From assembly GCF_001645105.1 (NCBI RefSeq), contig NZ_LKEG01000026.1, positions 321,255-385,254 of the forward strand: a stretch of 64,000 nucleotides of DNA. The letters are read 5' to 3'. Position 1 is the first letter of the stretch. Each line of letters starts with the position of its first letter. Under the pieces are notes generated by a model. That model made no database searches. It was not told the origin of the DNA and saw only the letters and a program-made list of their open reading frames with translations. A program made the translations under genes and the position numbers. Below are positions 9,234-18,943 of this stretch, piece by piece. This DNA is from Pseudomonas marginalis. Lineage in GTDB: Bacteria > Pseudomonadota > Gammaproteobacteria > Pseudomonadales > Pseudomonadaceae.

Positions 9234-9433
9234 GGTGTTTCACCCCTAAGGAAAAAGGACTTTTGAGTCCCTGAAAAACATCTCTTGAAACTCGCTGCAG
9301 GCGGACAGTCTTTGTAGGAAAAAGATGGGGTTTCCCGAGGAAAAACGCCACTTTCAATTATTCCTACGCAAGTCTTGCCGGTTTCGCTGTGCTATCAGAG
9401 TCTAGAGATGCTTGGAAAATGCGGCAGTATCCG
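9234..9433 (-). other. minC-minD intergenic region with an inverted repeat
   Basis: The 200 bases between minC and minD contain GTAGGAA (9314-9320) and TTCCTAC (9361-9367) as an inverted repeat with a 40-base loop. A shorter GGACT/AGTCC hairpin lies near the minD start. This is a wide gap inside an operon and is the likely place for a minDE promoter or a regulatory leader. No ORF is supported. Confidence 0.4.
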
Positions 9434-10171
9434 TTAAAGACGGATGATGTTCAACACATCGCCCGACAGGTTGACCTGCACCGAAGCCCCCCACAGCGGG
9501 TCGCGACGCAAATCTTCTGAAACCTTGTACTGGCCCGCGATGGACACTAGCTCAGCGGTCAACTGCTGGCAAAAAATACGGGCCTTGGTATCACCCTTGA
9601 TGCCGGCGAGGGCACGTCCGCGCATTGGGCCGTATACATGGATGTTGCCATCGGCAAGAAGTTCCGCCCCCGGGCTGACCGAGGAGATCACGACAAGGTC
9701 GCCACCCTGGGCATAAATCTGCTGCCCACCACGTACGGGCGAGGTGATGATCTTTGTCGGCTTGATCGTGGGCTCGGGTGGTTTTTCCGGTTTTTTCTTC
9801 TCTTCACCGACCAATGGTTCAAGAGGTCGCTCACGCGCGCCGGACGGTGGCAGTACTGGCAGTTCAATGGCGATGGCGGCGGCAATGTCTTCAATTCGAC
9901 TGGCGCGGATGGCCAGGGTACGCAGGCCATGGGAGCGGCACACGCGCATCAGCCCAGGCAAGTCGATCACCCCTTGGCCGGCGGGCAGTTTGTCCAAGGC
10001 CAGCACCAGCGGGGCGTTGTTGAAGAAATTCGGCGCCAGGGCGACCTTGGCGGCGAGCTGGCGGTCCAGGGCGTCGAGGTCGTTGCGGGCAAGTTCCAGC
10101 ACGGTGATGGCGAGCATGCTGCCTTTCAGCTGGAACACGGGATCTTGGTCTAGCGGTTCGGTTTGGCTCAT
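9434..10171 (-). CDS. minC: septum formation inhibitor MinC
   Basis: A 245-residue MinC, the FtsZ-polymerisation antagonist targeted by MinD. The N-terminal FtsZ-interacting domain (about 1-105, beginning near [16 protein letters not shown]) is joined by a lysine/proline-rich linker ([17 protein letters not shown]) to the C-terminal beta-helix with [19 protein letters not shown] and [17 protein letters not shown], which binds MinD. The ATG at 10171 is used. It is divergent from the lipid A acyltransferase gene. Confidence 0.96.
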   Translation of the reverse strand: MSQTEPLDQDPVFQLKGSMLAITVLELARNDLDALDRQLAAKVALAPNFFNNAPLVLALDKLPAGQGVIDLPGLMRVCRSHGLRTLAIRASRIEDIAAAIAIELPVLPPSGARERPLEPLVGEEKKKPEKPPEPTIKPTKIITSPVRGGQQIYAQGGDLVVISSVSPGAELLADGNIHVYGPMRGRALAGIKGDTKARIFCQQLTAELVSIAGQYKVSEDLRRDPLWGASVQVNLSGDVLNIIRL

Positions 10172-10290
10172 GGTCGGCAAAAGCGGCTTGTCACGAAAAG
10201 TGTCGAGACTTATAACGAGAACACTCACCCGCCGCAAGCCGAGTCGAACCGTTGTAGAATGCGCGGCCCTTGTCTTTACCGGAATCTGTA

Positions 10291-11223
10291 ATGGATCGCC
10301 CGCGTTTTCGAGCTGTATTTTTTCACCCGCGTTTTTGGCTGTTATGGCTGGGGCTCGGCCTGCTGTGGCTGGTTACCCAACTGCCGTACCGCGCCCTGCT
10401 GACCATTGGTCGCCTGCTGGGTGCCGGCATGTACCGCGTGGCCGGCGAACGTCGCCGCATCGCCGCGCGCAACCTGGAACTGTGCTTTCCGGAAAAATCC
10501 GCCAAAGAGCGTAAACGGTTGCTCAAGGAAAACTTTGCCTCCACCGGCATCGCGTTCTTTGAAATGGCCATGAGCTGGTGGTGGTCACGTCAGCGCTTGG
10601 CGCGCCTGGCCCACGTCGAAGGCCTGGAACACCTCAAGCAGGCTCAATTGGACGGCAAGGGCGTGATCCTCATGGCGCTGCACTTCACCACCCTGGAAAT
10701 CGGCGCAGCGCTGTTGGGGCAGAAGCACACCATTGATGGCATGTACCGCGAGCACGGCAACCCGCTGTTCGACTTTGTCCAGCGCCGTGGCCGCGAGCGT
10801 CACAACCTCGATTCCCTGGCCGTGGAGCGTGAAGACGTGCGTGGCATGCTCAAGCTGCTGCGCGCCGGCCGCGCCATCTGGTACGCACCGGACCAGGACT
10901 ACGGCGCCAAGCAAAGTATCTTCGTGCCGCTGTTCGGCATCCAGGCGGCGACCGTGACCGCCACCAGCAAGTTCGCCCGCCTGGGCAAGGCGCTGGTGGT
11001 GCCGTTCACCCAGGAGCGCTTGGCTGATGGCAGCGGCTACCGCCTGGTGATCCACCCGCCGTTGACCGATTTCCCCGGTGAAAGCGACGAAGTCGACTGC
11101 CTGCGTATCAACCAGTGGGTCGAAGCTTCGGTACGTGAATGCCCCGAGCAATACCTGTGGACTCACCGCCGCTTCAAAAGCCGGCCACGGGGTGAAGCCA
11201 AGCTGTACGAAAAACGCCGCTGA
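10291..11223 (+). CDS. htrB: lipid A biosynthesis lauroyl acyltransferase (HtrB/LpxL family)
   Basis: A 310-residue inner-membrane enzyme that adds a secondary acyl chain from acyl-ACP to the lipid A precursor. An N-terminal membrane anchor (about 15-35, [19 protein letters not shown]) precedes the acyltransferase domain. The His-acidic motif is in [10 protein letters not shown], and [10 protein letters not shown] and APDQDYG are typical. The ATG at 10291 replaces an earlier in-frame ATG at 10270. Several pseudomonads carry two HtrB paralogues, and which one this is cannot be told here. Confidence 0.92.
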   Translation: MDRPRFRAVFFHPRFWLLWLGLGLLWLVTQLPYRALLTIGRLLGAGMYRVAGERRRIAARNLELCFPEKSAKERKRLLKENFASTGIAFFEMAMSWWWSRQRLARLAHVEGLEHLKQAQLDGKGVILMALHFTTLEIGAALLGQKHTIDGMYREHGNPLFDFVQRRGRERHNLDSLAVEREDVRGMLKLLRAGRAIWYAPDQDYGAKQSIFVPLFGIQAATVTATSKFARLGKALVVPFTQERLADGSGYRLVIHPPLTDFPGESDEVDCLRINQWVEASVRECPEQYLWTHRRFKSRPRGEAKLYEKRR

Positions 11224-11246
11224 TTAAGATGGATAAGTACTGCACG

Positions 11247-11353
11247 TGTGGCGAGGGAGCTTGCTCCCGTTGGGTCGCGAAGCGGCCCCAGCGTTAGGCG
11301 CAAGAAGATCAGGACTGCTGCGCAGTCCAACGGGAGCAAGCTCCCTCGCCACA
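11247..11353. repeat. REP-type inverted repeat pair
   Basis: TGTGGCGAGGGAGCTTGCTC on the left and its complement GAGCAAGCTCCCTCGCCACA on the right enclose GGTCGCGAAGCGGCCCC and CTGCTGCGCAGTCC. This family (GTGGCGAGGGAGCTTGCTCC) occurs only once in the window. Confidence 0.85.
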
Positions 11354-11385
11354 AAGACAGACCTTTCCCTACATGGAGTGACGCA

Positions 11386-12516
11386 ATGCGCCCAGCTGAA
11401 CCGGTTACTGGCTTGATTCTTTCCGGCGGCGGGGCGCGAGCGGCGTATCAGGTAGGGGTATTGGCGGCCATTGCCGAGCTGTTGCCGCCGGGAGCACCCA
11501 ATCCTTTCCCGGTGATCGTCGGCACCTCGGCTGGCGCGATCAATGCTGTGACCCTGGCCAGTGGCGCCATGGACTTTACCGCGGCCATCCAACGCCTGAC
11601 CGCGTTCTGGCAGGGCTTTCGCAGCCATCTGGTGCTGCGCAGCGATTGGCCGGGGGTGATTCGCCAGGCGGGCCGCTTTTTCATCCACAGCCTGCTGGGC
11701 ATCGGCGCTCAGGTGCCGGTGGCGCTGCTCAACAGCTCGCCGCTGCGCGACCTGTTGCAGGAGCGCCTGAACCTCGACGGCATCGACGAGGCTATCCGCC
11801 ACAAACACTTGCACGCAGTGGCGGTGACGGCCTTCGGTTATGAGTCCGGGCAAGCGGTGACCTTCTACCAGGGCGGCGGCACCATTGACGCCTGGTTGCG
11901 CCACCGCCGCATCGGCGTGCCGACCCAACTGACGGTGGAGCACCTGCTGGCCAGCTCGGCGATCCCTTTGCTGTTTGCCCCGGTGAAACTCGACCAGGAG
12001 TATTTCGGCGATGGCGCCGTGCGGCAGTCGGCGCCGATCAGCCCGGCCTTGCACCTGGGGGCCAGTCGCGTGCTGGTGGTGGGGGTCAGTGGCAACCCGC
12101 GTGGCATTGAGCCGGTGACGCTACGCACCTACACCGGCCAGGAACCGACCCTGGCGCAGATCGGTGGGCACATGCTCAACAGTACGTTCATTGATAGCCT
12201 GGAAAGCGATATCGAATTGCTGGAGCGCTTGAACCAGTTCAGCCATGCCGCGCCTGGGGTGGCGGCGGTGGAAGTGCTGGTGATTGCGCCCAGTCAGCCC
12301 ATCGACGAAATCGCGGCACGGCATCGCCAGGAATTGCCGGCGGCGTTGCGGTTGTTTTTGCGCGGGCCGGGGGCGACCAAGACGAGTGGGGCGGGGGTGT
12401 TGAGTTACTTGTTGTTCGAGGCGGGGTATTGCAGTGAGTTGATTGAGCTGGGGCGGCGGGATGCGTTGGCCAAGCGCGAAGAAATCACTCGGTTCCTCGG
12501 TTTGAAACAGGACTAA
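11386..12516 (+). CDS. patatin-like phospholipase
   Basis: A 376-residue serine lipid acyl hydrolase of the patatin/RssA type. The oxyanion loop SGGGARAAYQVG (about residues 11-22), the nucleophile elbow VGTSAGAIN (about 46-54) and the catalytic Asp in FGDGAVRQ form the Ser-Asp dyad. A C-terminal extension of about 130 residues follows the patatin core. There is no signal peptide, so it is cytoplasmic. GGAG lies eight bases before the ATG at 11386. The substrate is unknown; phospholipids are likely by family. Confidence 0.9.
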   Translation: MRPAEPVTGLILSGGGARAAYQVGVLAAIAELLPPGAPNPFPVIVGTSAGAINAVTLASGAMDFTAAIQRLTAFWQGFRSHLVLRSDWPGVIRQAGRFFIHSLLGIGAQVPVALLNSSPLRDLLQERLNLDGIDEAIRHKHLHAVAVTAFGYESGQAVTFYQGGGTIDAWLRHRRIGVPTQLTVEHLLASSAIPLLFAPVKLDQEYFGDGAVRQSAPISPALHLGASRVLVVGVSGNPRGIEPVTLRTYTGQEPTLAQIGGHMLNSTFIDSLESDIELLERLNQFSHAAPGVAAVEVLVIAPSQPIDEIAARHRQELPAALRLFLRGPGATKTSGAGVLSYLLFEAGYCSELIELGRRDALAKREEITRFLGLKQD

Positions 12517-12546
12517 ATGTGGGAGGAGGCAAGCCCCCTCCCGCAT
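12516..12546. repeat. short REP palindrome
   Basis: AATGTGGGAGGAGGC facing GCCCCCTCCCGCATT directly after the phospholipase stop, between convergent genes. Confidence 0.75.
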
Positions 12547-12564
12547 TAGATCTGCAGTGTTCTG

Positions 12565-13350
12565 TCAGAAGTGGTACTTGACCAGGAAACTCGCTGTGTC
12601 CTGGTTGGTCTTGAACGCGCCGGAATCTTCGATCCCGTACTTGTTCTTCCAGTAGTCGTACTCAAAGCCCACATACAACTGCTTGTCGCCCCAATGCAGC
12701 GCTTTACCCAGGTCATATTTGACCTGTGGGTTGAAGTGCAGGTTGGCGTGGTAAGTGCCACGGGCGTTCTTGTCGTTGTCCGTCACCCAGTCCATGAAAC
12801 CATCGATCAGCACATCGGAGTTGCCGACCGGAATCGTGTACGACCAGACCGGGGTGATCTGCCAAACGCCGTCACCCGGGCGATTGCCTTCGGTCTGGCG
12901 CTGGTAGAAGTTCAACTGGAAGTAATCGAAACCGGGGATGTTCAAGTCAAAGCCGGGGCCGACCAGATACGACTCGTTATCGCCTTCGCCGAACTCGTAA
13001 GTCAGTGCCAGCAGCACATCTTTGATCGGGCCGAAGGACAAGTCTTTGTCCAGGATTTTGCCGAATGATAGCCGCGGGCTGATTTCGCCGTAATACGTAC
13101 TTGGGCCGACGTTGCCGTCTTCCTTGCCGTTGTAAAAGATGCGGTCGACAAAGAGGAAGTTGTCGCCATACTTCCAGGCATCGGCATGTTCGAACGTGAC
13201 GGTTTGCTGGATCTGCGGGTTGACGGTAAAGCTCTTGCCCCACAGGTAAGTCAGGCTGTTGTTCTGCCACTGCAACAGGTCACCGGCCACGGCTTGGCCA
13301 CCGGCCAGCAGGGATCCCGCCAGCATCAGGCCTTGGAACATAGGTTTCAT
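12565..13350 (-). CDS. Tsx/OmpK-type nucleoside-specific outer membrane channel
   Basis: A 261-residue outer membrane beta-barrel with a signal peptide (residues 1-22, cleavage after QAVA) and a C-terminal aromatic residue (LVKYHF), as needed for Bam-dependent assembly. Alternating aromatic strands and the opening DLLQWQNNSLTYLWGKSF match Tsx/OmpK channels, which take up nucleosides. It is encoded just downstream of the urate/xanthine permease and the ureide pathway genes, consistent with purine uptake across the outer membrane. Its stop is separated from the phospholipase gene by a REP hairpin. Confidence 0.85.
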   Translation of the reverse strand: MKPMFQGLMLAGSLLAGGQAVAGDLLQWQNNSLTYLWGKSFTVNPQIQQTVTFEHADAWKYGDNFLFVDRIFYNGKEDGNVGPSTYYGEISPRLSFGKILDKDLSFGPIKDVLLALTYEFGEGDNESYLVGPGFDLNIPGFDYFQLNFYQRQTEGNRPGDGVWQITPVWSYTIPVGNSDVLIDGFMDWVTDNDKNARGTYHANLHFNPQVKYDLGKALHWGDKQLYVGFEYDYWKNKYGIEDSGAFKTNQDTASFLVKYHF

Positions 13351-13784
13351 TCGGTTGCTCCCGAGTTAAAGTTTTATGGTTTTTCTTCTACGCAGGCGCT
13401 CTGGTGTGGCGCCTTTGGCTTCGCTGCAAAAATCGTCTGTTTGGTCAGCTTTAGTGCTTTTAGCAAGAGCTGCGCCAAGGTGTTTAAAAAGCCAAAAAAT
13501 CCCCGTCGGCTGCATCGGATGCAGTCGAATTCAGAGGACGTTTGCGCACGTTGGCCGCAGACATAAGGCCGGGATAAGTTGGCCTTGCAGTCAGCTTTTA
13601 CATTCGCTGTTTTTTTTTGAGTTGATTCGAGCGGGCGCGGAGAATACTGGCTCCAAAGCTTGGGCTCAAGTGCGCTGTAACAGCGCGCGTGGGGCGAGAA
13701 TGGGGCACGGCTTGTGGCCGGCCCCAGGTGAAGGGTGTGCATGTGAGTGTTCCCTGTCTTGTTATTGTTTTACTAACAAAGGAA
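13351..13784. other. 434-base gene-free region
   Basis: The region lies between the porin start and the permease stop, both on the minus strand, so it must hold the porin promoter and probably the permease terminator. I see no ORF with a credible start and RBS, no strong hairpin with a T-run, and no TTGTATACAA-type palindrome. Confidence 0.5.
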
Positions 13785-15131
13785 TCAATGCGTGTGAGCA
13801 ACGGCAGGTCGTTCAGCGCCGCCGAGAATGTTGAACAGGATATTCAGCGACAACGCGCTGAGGGTGGCCATGGCGATGCCGCTGTGGGTAATCGGGCTCA
13901 TCCACAGCGGCAGCTGCGCGAAGAACTCCGGGCGCACCACTGGGATCAGGCCCATGCCGATGCTCACCGCCACTAACAATTGGTTGCGACGGTCGGCGAT
14001 GTCGGCTTCCTGGAGGATCTTGATCCCAGTGGCCGCCACCATCCCGAACATGGCAATCGCCGCGCCCCCCAGTACCGCCGGTGGAATCGATGCCACCAGG
14101 TAGGCGGCCTTGGGCAGCAGGCTGAGTACGATCAGAAATGCGCCGGCCATCATCGTCACCGAGCGGCAACGCACGCCGGTCATCTGCACCAGGCCGATGT
14201 TCTGGGCGAACGAGGAGTGGGTGAAGGTATTGAAGAAGCCGGCAAAGAACGACGCACCGGCATCACACAGCAGGCCGCGACGGAGCATCTTTGGCGTGAC
14301 GTCCTGGCCGGTGATTTTGCCCAATGCGAGGAACATCCCAGTGGACTCGACAAAGATGATCACCACCACCAGGCACATCGACAGGATCGGCGCCAACTCG
14401 AACTTGGGCATGCCGAAGTGCAGCGGCGTCACCACTTGCACCCACGGCGCTTGGGCCAGGCCGCTCAGGTCGACCATGCCGATAGCCCCGCACAAGGCGT
14501 AGCCCAGGCCCATGCCGATCAGCACCGAGATATTCACCCAGAATCCGCGCATGAAGCGGTTGATCAGCAGGATGGTGGCCAGTACCAACGCGGCAATTGC
14601 CAGGTAGATGGGTGAGCCAAACGTCGCAGCGGCACTGCCGCCACCGGCCCAGTTCACGGCCACCGGAAACAGCGACAGGCCGATCGCAGTGATCACCGTG
14701 CCGGTCACCAACGGTGGGAAAAAGCGTACGACCTTGGACATGAACGGCGCGATCAACAGGCCAAAGAACCCGGCGGCGATGGTTGCGCCGAAGATCCCCT
14801 GCAAGCCGATACCCGGCATGCCGGCCATGGCGACCATGCTGCCGACGGCGGCAAAACTGGCGCCCATCATCACCGGCATGCGAATGCCCACCGGACCGAT
14901 GCCGAACGACTGCACCAGGGTGGCGATGCCGGCCACCAGCAGGTCGGCGTTGATCAGAAAGGCGATTTCTTCACGACTCAGGCCGACGGCCTGGCCAATA
15001 ATCAGGGGCACGGCGACGGCGCCGCCGTACATCAGCAAGACGTGTTGCAGGCCTACCAGAATCAGTTGCAAGAGGGGCAGCCGCACCATGGCGGGCGCGG
15101 CAGGAATCTGCGGTTCGACTAACTCGGTCAT
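13785..15131 (-). CDS. NCS2-family urate/xanthine permease
   Basis: A 448-residue nucleobase:cation symporter-2 with about 14 membrane segments. The family signature is visible in IVIFVESTGMFLALGKITGQDVTP, with the transport glutamate, and in GLVQMTGVRCRSV. The N-terminal QHVLLMYGGAVAVPLIIG is typical of the xanthine/urate branch (UacT, PucK/PbuX) rather than the uracil branch. It sits with PuuD, AllA, Alc, UraD, PuuE and UraH, so urate or xanthine is the expected substrate. The ATG at 15131 is preceded by GAGGTG, and an AACAATAA Crc/Hfq-type motif lies 19 bases upstream. Confidence 0.9.
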   Translation of the reverse strand: MTELVEPQIPAAPAMVRLPLLQLILVGLQHVLLMYGGAVAVPLIIGQAVGLSREEIAFLINADLLVAGIATLVQSFGIGPVGIRMPVMMGASFAAVGSMVAMAGMPGIGLQGIFGATIAAGFFGLLIAPFMSKVVRFFPPLVTGTVITAIGLSLFPVAVNWAGGGSAAATFGSPIYLAIAALVLATILLINRFMRGFWVNISVLIGMGLGYALCGAIGMVDLSGLAQAPWVQVVTPLHFGMPKFELAPILSMCLVVVIIFVESTGMFLALGKITGQDVTPKMLRRGLLCDAGASFFAGFFNTFTHSSFAQNIGLVQMTGVRCRSVTMMAGAFLIVLSLLPKAAYLVASIPPAVLGGAAIAMFGMVAATGIKILQEADIADRRNQLLVAVSIGMGLIPVVRPEFFAQLPLWMSPITHSGIAMATLSALSLNILFNILGGAERPAVAHTH

Positions 15132-15149
15132 GCAACACCTCGGATCTTT

Positions 15150-15157
15150 TTATTGTT
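15150..15157 (-). promoter_or_regulatory. AACAATAA motif (Crc/Hfq type) before the urate/xanthine permease
   Basis: On the minus strand CAACAATAAAAAG lies just upstream of the ribosome binding site of the permease. It matches the AAnAAnAA consensus of Crc/Hfq-mediated translational repression. Confidence 0.5.
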
Positions 15158-15215
15158 GTGTTGTTCGGCATTCAATTGCCGGGTGGAACTCAATCTTCAA
15201 AACACCGGAGACCCT

Positions 15216-15306
15216 TGTGGGAGGTGGCTTGCCCCCGATTGCAGTTGTTCAGTCACTGATGCGTTGAATGACACGCTGCCATCGGGGGCAAGCCCCCTCC
15301 CACATT
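15216..15306. repeat. REP-type inverted repeat pair
   Basis: TGTGGGAGGTGGCTTGCCCC and its complement GGGGCAAGCCCCCTCCCACA are separated by about 50 bases that contain a second imperfect palindrome (CAGTCACTGATGCG). It lies between puuD and the permease gene. Confidence 0.85.
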
Positions 15307-15324
15307 TGGATCTGCGCCAGCCTG

Positions 15325-16629
15325 TCAGTTGGTGCGCGCTCCCTGGTTGATCCAGGTGCCGATCAGATCCCGCTCCTGCTGGGTCATCTGGGTGATGTTG
15401 CCCAGCGGCATGATCTGGCTCGCCACGGCCTGCGCTTGAATACGCGCGGCCTGCTGTTGGATCTGCGCCGGGGTGTCGAACATCACGCCGGCCGGTGCGG
15501 TGCTGAACAACGGGCTGGTCGGCTTGGCCGAATGGCATACGGCGCAGCGTTCCTGGATCACGCCATGGACCTTGTCGAAATCAATCGTCGCCTGGGCTGG
15601 TGCCGCAGGGGCAGCAGCCGGTTCGGCAGGCGCAGCGGGCGCGGCGGGTTTCAAACCTCCGCCCAACGCCGTTTCCGGCAACGGCTGATACTCGATGGCC
15701 GCCGGCGCCTTGGCCACTTCCGGGGTCGTCGACACCGGTTTCGGCCCGGTCACGTACGCCAGGCAAATCATCGCCAAGGCGCCTACCGGCAAGGTCCACG
15801 CATACTTCTGGCTGTTATGCCGCGTGTTGAAGTAGTGCCGCACCAACACCGCCGCCACCGCGATACCGGCCAGGATCAGCCAGTTGTATTGGCTGCCGTA
15901 GGTGCTCGGGAAGTGGTTGCTGATCATGATGAACAGCACCGGCAAGGTGAAGTAGTTGTTGTGTCGCGAACGCAGCAGGCCTTTGGCCGGCAGCGCCGGG
16001 TCCGGCGTGCGGTTCTCGGCAATCGCCGCGACCAGTGCGCGTTGCGCCGGCATGATGATGCGGAACACGTTGCCGACCATGATGGTGCCGATCACCGCAC
16101 CCACGTGCAGGTAGGCGCCACGGCCACTGAACACTTTGCTGAAGCCGTACGCGGCGGCAATCAACAGCACGAACAGGATGAAACCGAGCAGGGCAGGGCG
16201 CTTGCCCAGGGCCGAGTCGCAGAGGAAGGAGTAGATGAACCAGCCGGCGAACAATGAGCCAATGCCCAGCAATACGCCTTCCGGACCACTGAGGCTGCTG
16301 CCCGGTGCCAGCAGGTACAACGTGGGGTTCCAGTAGAACACCACACACAGCAGCGCTATCCCGGACATCCAGGTGAAATAGGCTTCCCATTTGAACCAGT
16401 GCAGATTGTCCGGCATGGTCGGTGGGGCCAGTTTGTATTTTTCCAGGTGGTAGATACCGCCACCGTGAATTGCCCACAAGTCACCGGCCAGGCCGCTCTT
16501 GGGGTTGACGCGATTAAGGTTGTTTTCCAGCCAGACGAAGTAGAAAGAAGCGCCGATCCACGCGACGCCCGTGATCATGTGAACCCAGCGCACGCTCAGG
16601 TTCAGCCATTCCATCAAATGTGCTTCCAC
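15325..16629 (-). CDS. puuD: membrane urate hydroxylase PuuD with C-terminal cytochrome c domain
   Basis: A 434-residue integral membrane protein of the PuuD family, which oxidises urate to 5-hydroxyisourate and passes electrons to the respiratory chain rather than making peroxide. About eight membrane helices form the N-terminal part (residues 1-310), beginning LNLSVRWVHMITGVAWIGAS. An Ala/Pro-rich linker (about 325-350) leads to a cytochrome c domain with heme motif CAVCH near residue 360 and a probable axial Met in SQIMPLGNI. The start is GTG at 16629 after GAGAGG; an ATG at 16614 is an alternative. Its product feeds UraH and UraD, both encoded nearby. Confidence 0.92.
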   Translation of the reverse strand: MEAHLMEWLNLSVRWVHMITGVAWIGASFYFVWLENNLNRVNPKSGLAGDLWAIHGGGIYHLEKYKLAPPTMPDNLHWFKWEAYFTWMSGIALLCVVFYWNPTLYLLAPGSSLSGPEGVLLGIGSLFAGWFIYSFLCDSALGKRPALLGFILFVLLIAAAYGFSKVFSGRGAYLHVGAVIGTIMVGNVFRIIMPAQRALVAAIAENRTPDPALPAKGLLRSRHNNYFTLPVLFIMISNHFPSTYGSQYNWLILAGIAVAAVLVRHYFNTRHNSQKYAWTLPVGALAMICLAYVTGPKPVSTTPEVAKAPAAIEYQPLPETALGGGLKPAAPAAPAEPAAAPAAPAQATIDFDKVHGVIQERCAVCHSAKPTSPLFSTAPAGVMFDTPAQIQQQAARIQAQAVASQIMPLGNITQMTQQERDLIGTWINQGARTN

Positions 16630-16680
16630 AGTCTTTACCTCTCGCCTGTCACCCTTGTTGTCGGGTGATCCGGCCTTCTC

Positions 16681-17184
16681 TTATTGGTGGGGGGCGAGGA
16701 TCAACCGCTCATCCTCTTCAAAAAAATGCTCATCGCAGTTATTGCCTGTGCCACTGCGATCAACCACCAGGAAGTCATCCCGCTTTTCGATCGTCAGCAC
16801 CGGGTGGTGCCAGACGCCGCGATGGTAATTAATGCCCTGCCTGCCGTTGGTGACGAAGGCGCGGACCAAGCCCGATACAGGTGCATCGCCAAGTGGCGCG
16901 ACCACGATCAGAAAAGGGTTGCCGAGCAGCGGAATGAAAGCTTGGCTGCCCAGCGGGTGTCTCTCCAGCATGCACACGGTCAATGGCATATCTAGCGCGT
17001 CGGCGCGGAAGATGCTGATGATGGCGTTGTCTTCCGGCTTGGCGGTTTCGACCGTTGCCAGTTTGTGAAAGCGCATGGTCGACCCGTTGTTGATCATGAA
17101 GTGATCGCTGCCGTCGGTTTCGATAACGTCTCCGAAAGGGGCGAAGGCTTCTTTGGTCAGGGGTTCGATCATCAGTGTGCGCAT
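16681..17184 (-). CDS. allA: ureidoglycolate lyase AllA
   Basis: A 167-residue cupin-fold enzyme releasing glyoxylate and urea from ureidoglycolate, the last step of the ureide branch. Motifs are EAFAPFGDVIE near the N-terminus, RHPLGSQAFIPL and GVWHHPVLTI, characteristic of the family. The ATG at 17184 (MRTLMIEPL) is preferred to the ATG at 17220. It lies between puuD and alc on the same strand, with a REP pair separating it from alc. Confidence 0.93.
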   Translation of the reverse strand: MRTLMIEPLTKEAFAPFGDVIETDGSDHFMINNGSTMRFHKLATVETAKPEDNAIISIFRADALDMPLTVCMLERHPLGSQAFIPLLGNPFLIVVAPLGDAPVSGLVRAFVTNGRQGINYHRGVWHHPVLTIEKRDDFLVVDRSGTGNNCDEHFFEEDERLILAPHQ

Positions 17185-17245
17185 GGCTGTCTTCTTATCC
17201 GGATTCTGTGTTGTTGGCATTACTGCTGGTGGTGAGGGGGCTTGT

Positions 17246-17379
17246 GTGGTGAGCGGGCTTGCCCCGCGCTGGGTGGCGAAGCCGCCCTAAAACCAGGCGC
17301 CTGAGTTCTGTCTGACAGAATGCGGTGGCTGGATTGGGGCGGCTTCGCCACCCAGCGCGGGGCAAGCCCGCTCACTACA
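17246..17379. repeat. long REP-type inverted repeat pair between allA and alc
   Basis: GTGGTGAGCGGGCTTGCCCC with GCTGGGTGGCGAAGCCGCCC on the left are mirrored on the right over about 40 bases per arm (GGCGGCTTCGCCACCCAGC, then GGGGCAAGCCCGCTCACTAC). It splits the ureide gene row and may set different mRNA levels on either side. Confidence 0.88.
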
Positions 17380-17390
17380 GGGTTCACCGA

Positions 17391-18386
17391 TTACTTCGAA
17401 ACTTTACCGAGGACGCGCAGGCGACTCACGCCACCATCCGGGAACACGTTCAGGCGGATGTGGGTAATCGGCCCCAGCGCCTTGATCTGCTCGGCGAAGG
17501 TGTGTTCGGCGTGCATTTCCAGCTTCTGCGCCGGCAGCAGTTCGCGCCAGAACAGCGATTGGGTTTCGATCTGGCTGTCGGTGCCGCCCTTCACGAACGC
17601 GCCCTGGATCGAGCAGGTGTCCGGGTAGTTGCCCTTGAAGTGCAGGGTGTCGACGATGATCTTCTCGATCTCGCCCGGGTGGCCCAGGGCGACGATCACC
17701 CAGTCATTGCCCGGTGTACGACGACGCGCGGTTTCCCAGCCGTCGCCCATGTTGACGCCACGACCTGGGTTGAGGATGTTGCTCATGCGCCCGAAGTGTT
17801 CGTCGGAGCACGCCAGGGCACGCCCACCGTTGAGTGCGGCAGCCAGGTCGACCTGTTCGTTGTCGCCCACCGAGGACCAGTCGCGGAACGGCACGCCGTA
17901 CACACGCAGACGCGCGACGCCGCCATCCGGGTAGATGTTGAAGCGCAGGTGGCTGAACGCCTGGTCGTTGTTGATCTCGTGGTAGTGGTGGCTGTTGCCT
18001 TGCAGCTCTACGGCCGACAGCACTTCCACCCACTGGGTGGTTTCGTCAGGCTCGCCCGAGGCCAGGAAGCAGGCTTCCAGGGAGGCCGACGGCGGGTAGT
18101 TGCCGGTGAAGAATGAAGTGTCGATGTCCACGCCCTTGATCGAGCCCGGTACGCCCAGGCGGATCACCGCGCTGTCGTAGCCTTCGAAGCGCTTGCGGCG
18201 CGACTCCCAGCCGTCCATCCACTTGCCGTTGTCATCGAAAACGCCCTCCTTCCACACGGCCGGGGTCGGCTGGAACAGGCGGTTGGCGTCGGCGAACCAG
18301 TCATCGGTGACAGAGATGATCTTGGTGCCCAGGCGGGCGTCGGCCAGGTTGACGAACTTCTCGAAAGGTGCGGCGTAAGCTTTCAT
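17391..18386 (-). CDS. alc: allantoicase
   Basis: A 331-residue allantoicase, hydrolysing allantoate to ureidoglycolate and urea in the cytoplasm. It consists of two similar jelly-roll (F5/8-type) repeats. The related sequences [19 protein letters not shown] / [18 protein letters not shown] in the first half and [19 protein letters not shown] / [17 protein letters not shown] in the second show this directly. [15 protein letters not shown] and [15 protein letters not shown] close each repeat. The ATG at 18386 is chosen. It lies downstream of uraD and puuE. Confidence 0.95.
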   Translation of the reverse strand: MKAYAAPFEKFVNLADARLGTKIISVTDDWFADANRLFQPTPAVWKEGVFDDNGKWMDGWESRRKRFEGYDSAVIRLGVPGSIKGVDIDTSFFTGNYPPSASLEACFLASGEPDETTQWVEVLSAVELQGNSHHYHEINNDQAFSHLRFNIYPDGGVARLRVYGVPFRDWSSVGDNEQVDLAAALNGGRALACSDEHFGRMSNILNPGRGVNMGDGWETARRRTPGNDWVIVALGHPGEIEKIIVDTLHFKGNYPDTCSIQGAFVKGGTDSQIETQSLFWRELLPAQKLEMHAEHTFAEQIKALGPITHIRLNVFPDGGVSRLRVLGKVSK

Positions 18387-18427
18387 TCTTCTTGTCTGCC
18401 TTAGATAAAGTGGCTGGGGATGGTCGT

Positions 18428-18943
18428 TTAGAGGGTCAGTAAGCGGAACAACGCGATCTTGTTGATCTCGTCCAGCGCGCACTTGAACTCGGTGTCCACC
18501 GCGTTGTGGATGCGCGTTTCGAACGCGGCGAGGATCTGATGCCGGTTGCTGCCTTTTACCGCCATGATGAAGGGAAACTTGAACTTGGCCTTGTAGGCAT
18601 CATTCAGCTCGGTGAAGCGCGAGAACTCTTCGGCCGTGCATTGGTGTATACCGGCGCCAGCCTGTTCTCCAGTACTGGCCACGGTAAGCTGGCCCTGGAC
18701 GGCGGCTTTACCGGCCAGGTCCGGGTGAGCATTGATCAAGGCCAGCTGGCTTGCATGATCAGCGCTCAACAGGATGTCGCTCATGCGCTGGTGCAGGGTT
18801 TCGATCTGGTCGATCGACGCGTCCTGGCCCAGGTCGAAGGCCTTTTCGGCCACCCATGGCGAATGTTCGTAGATGTCGGCGAAGGCCTGGACGAAGGTGT
18901 CGCGGCTCAGGGTCGACGGTTTCAGCGTTTGGAATGCAGTCAT
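18428..18943 (-). CDS. uraD: OHCU decarboxylase UraD
   Basis: A 171-residue 2-oxo-4-hydroxy-4-carboxy-5-ureidoimidazoline decarboxylase, which gives S-allantoin after UraH action. Motifs are the [16 protein letters not shown] opening, [12 protein letters not shown] with the catalytic His, and [12 protein letters not shown]. The ATG at 18943 overlaps the puuE stop by four bases (ATGA), so translation is coupled. It is a stand-alone protein, not fused to UraH or allantoinase. Confidence 0.95.
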   Translation of the reverse strand: MTAFQTLKPSTLSRDTFVQAFADIYEHSPWVAEKAFDLGQDASIDQIETLHQRMSDILLSADHASQLALINAHPDLAGKAAVQGQLTVASTGEQAGAGIHQCTAEEFSRFTELNDAYKAKFKFPFIMAVKGSNRHQILAAFETRIHNAVDTEFKCALDEINKIALFRLLTL

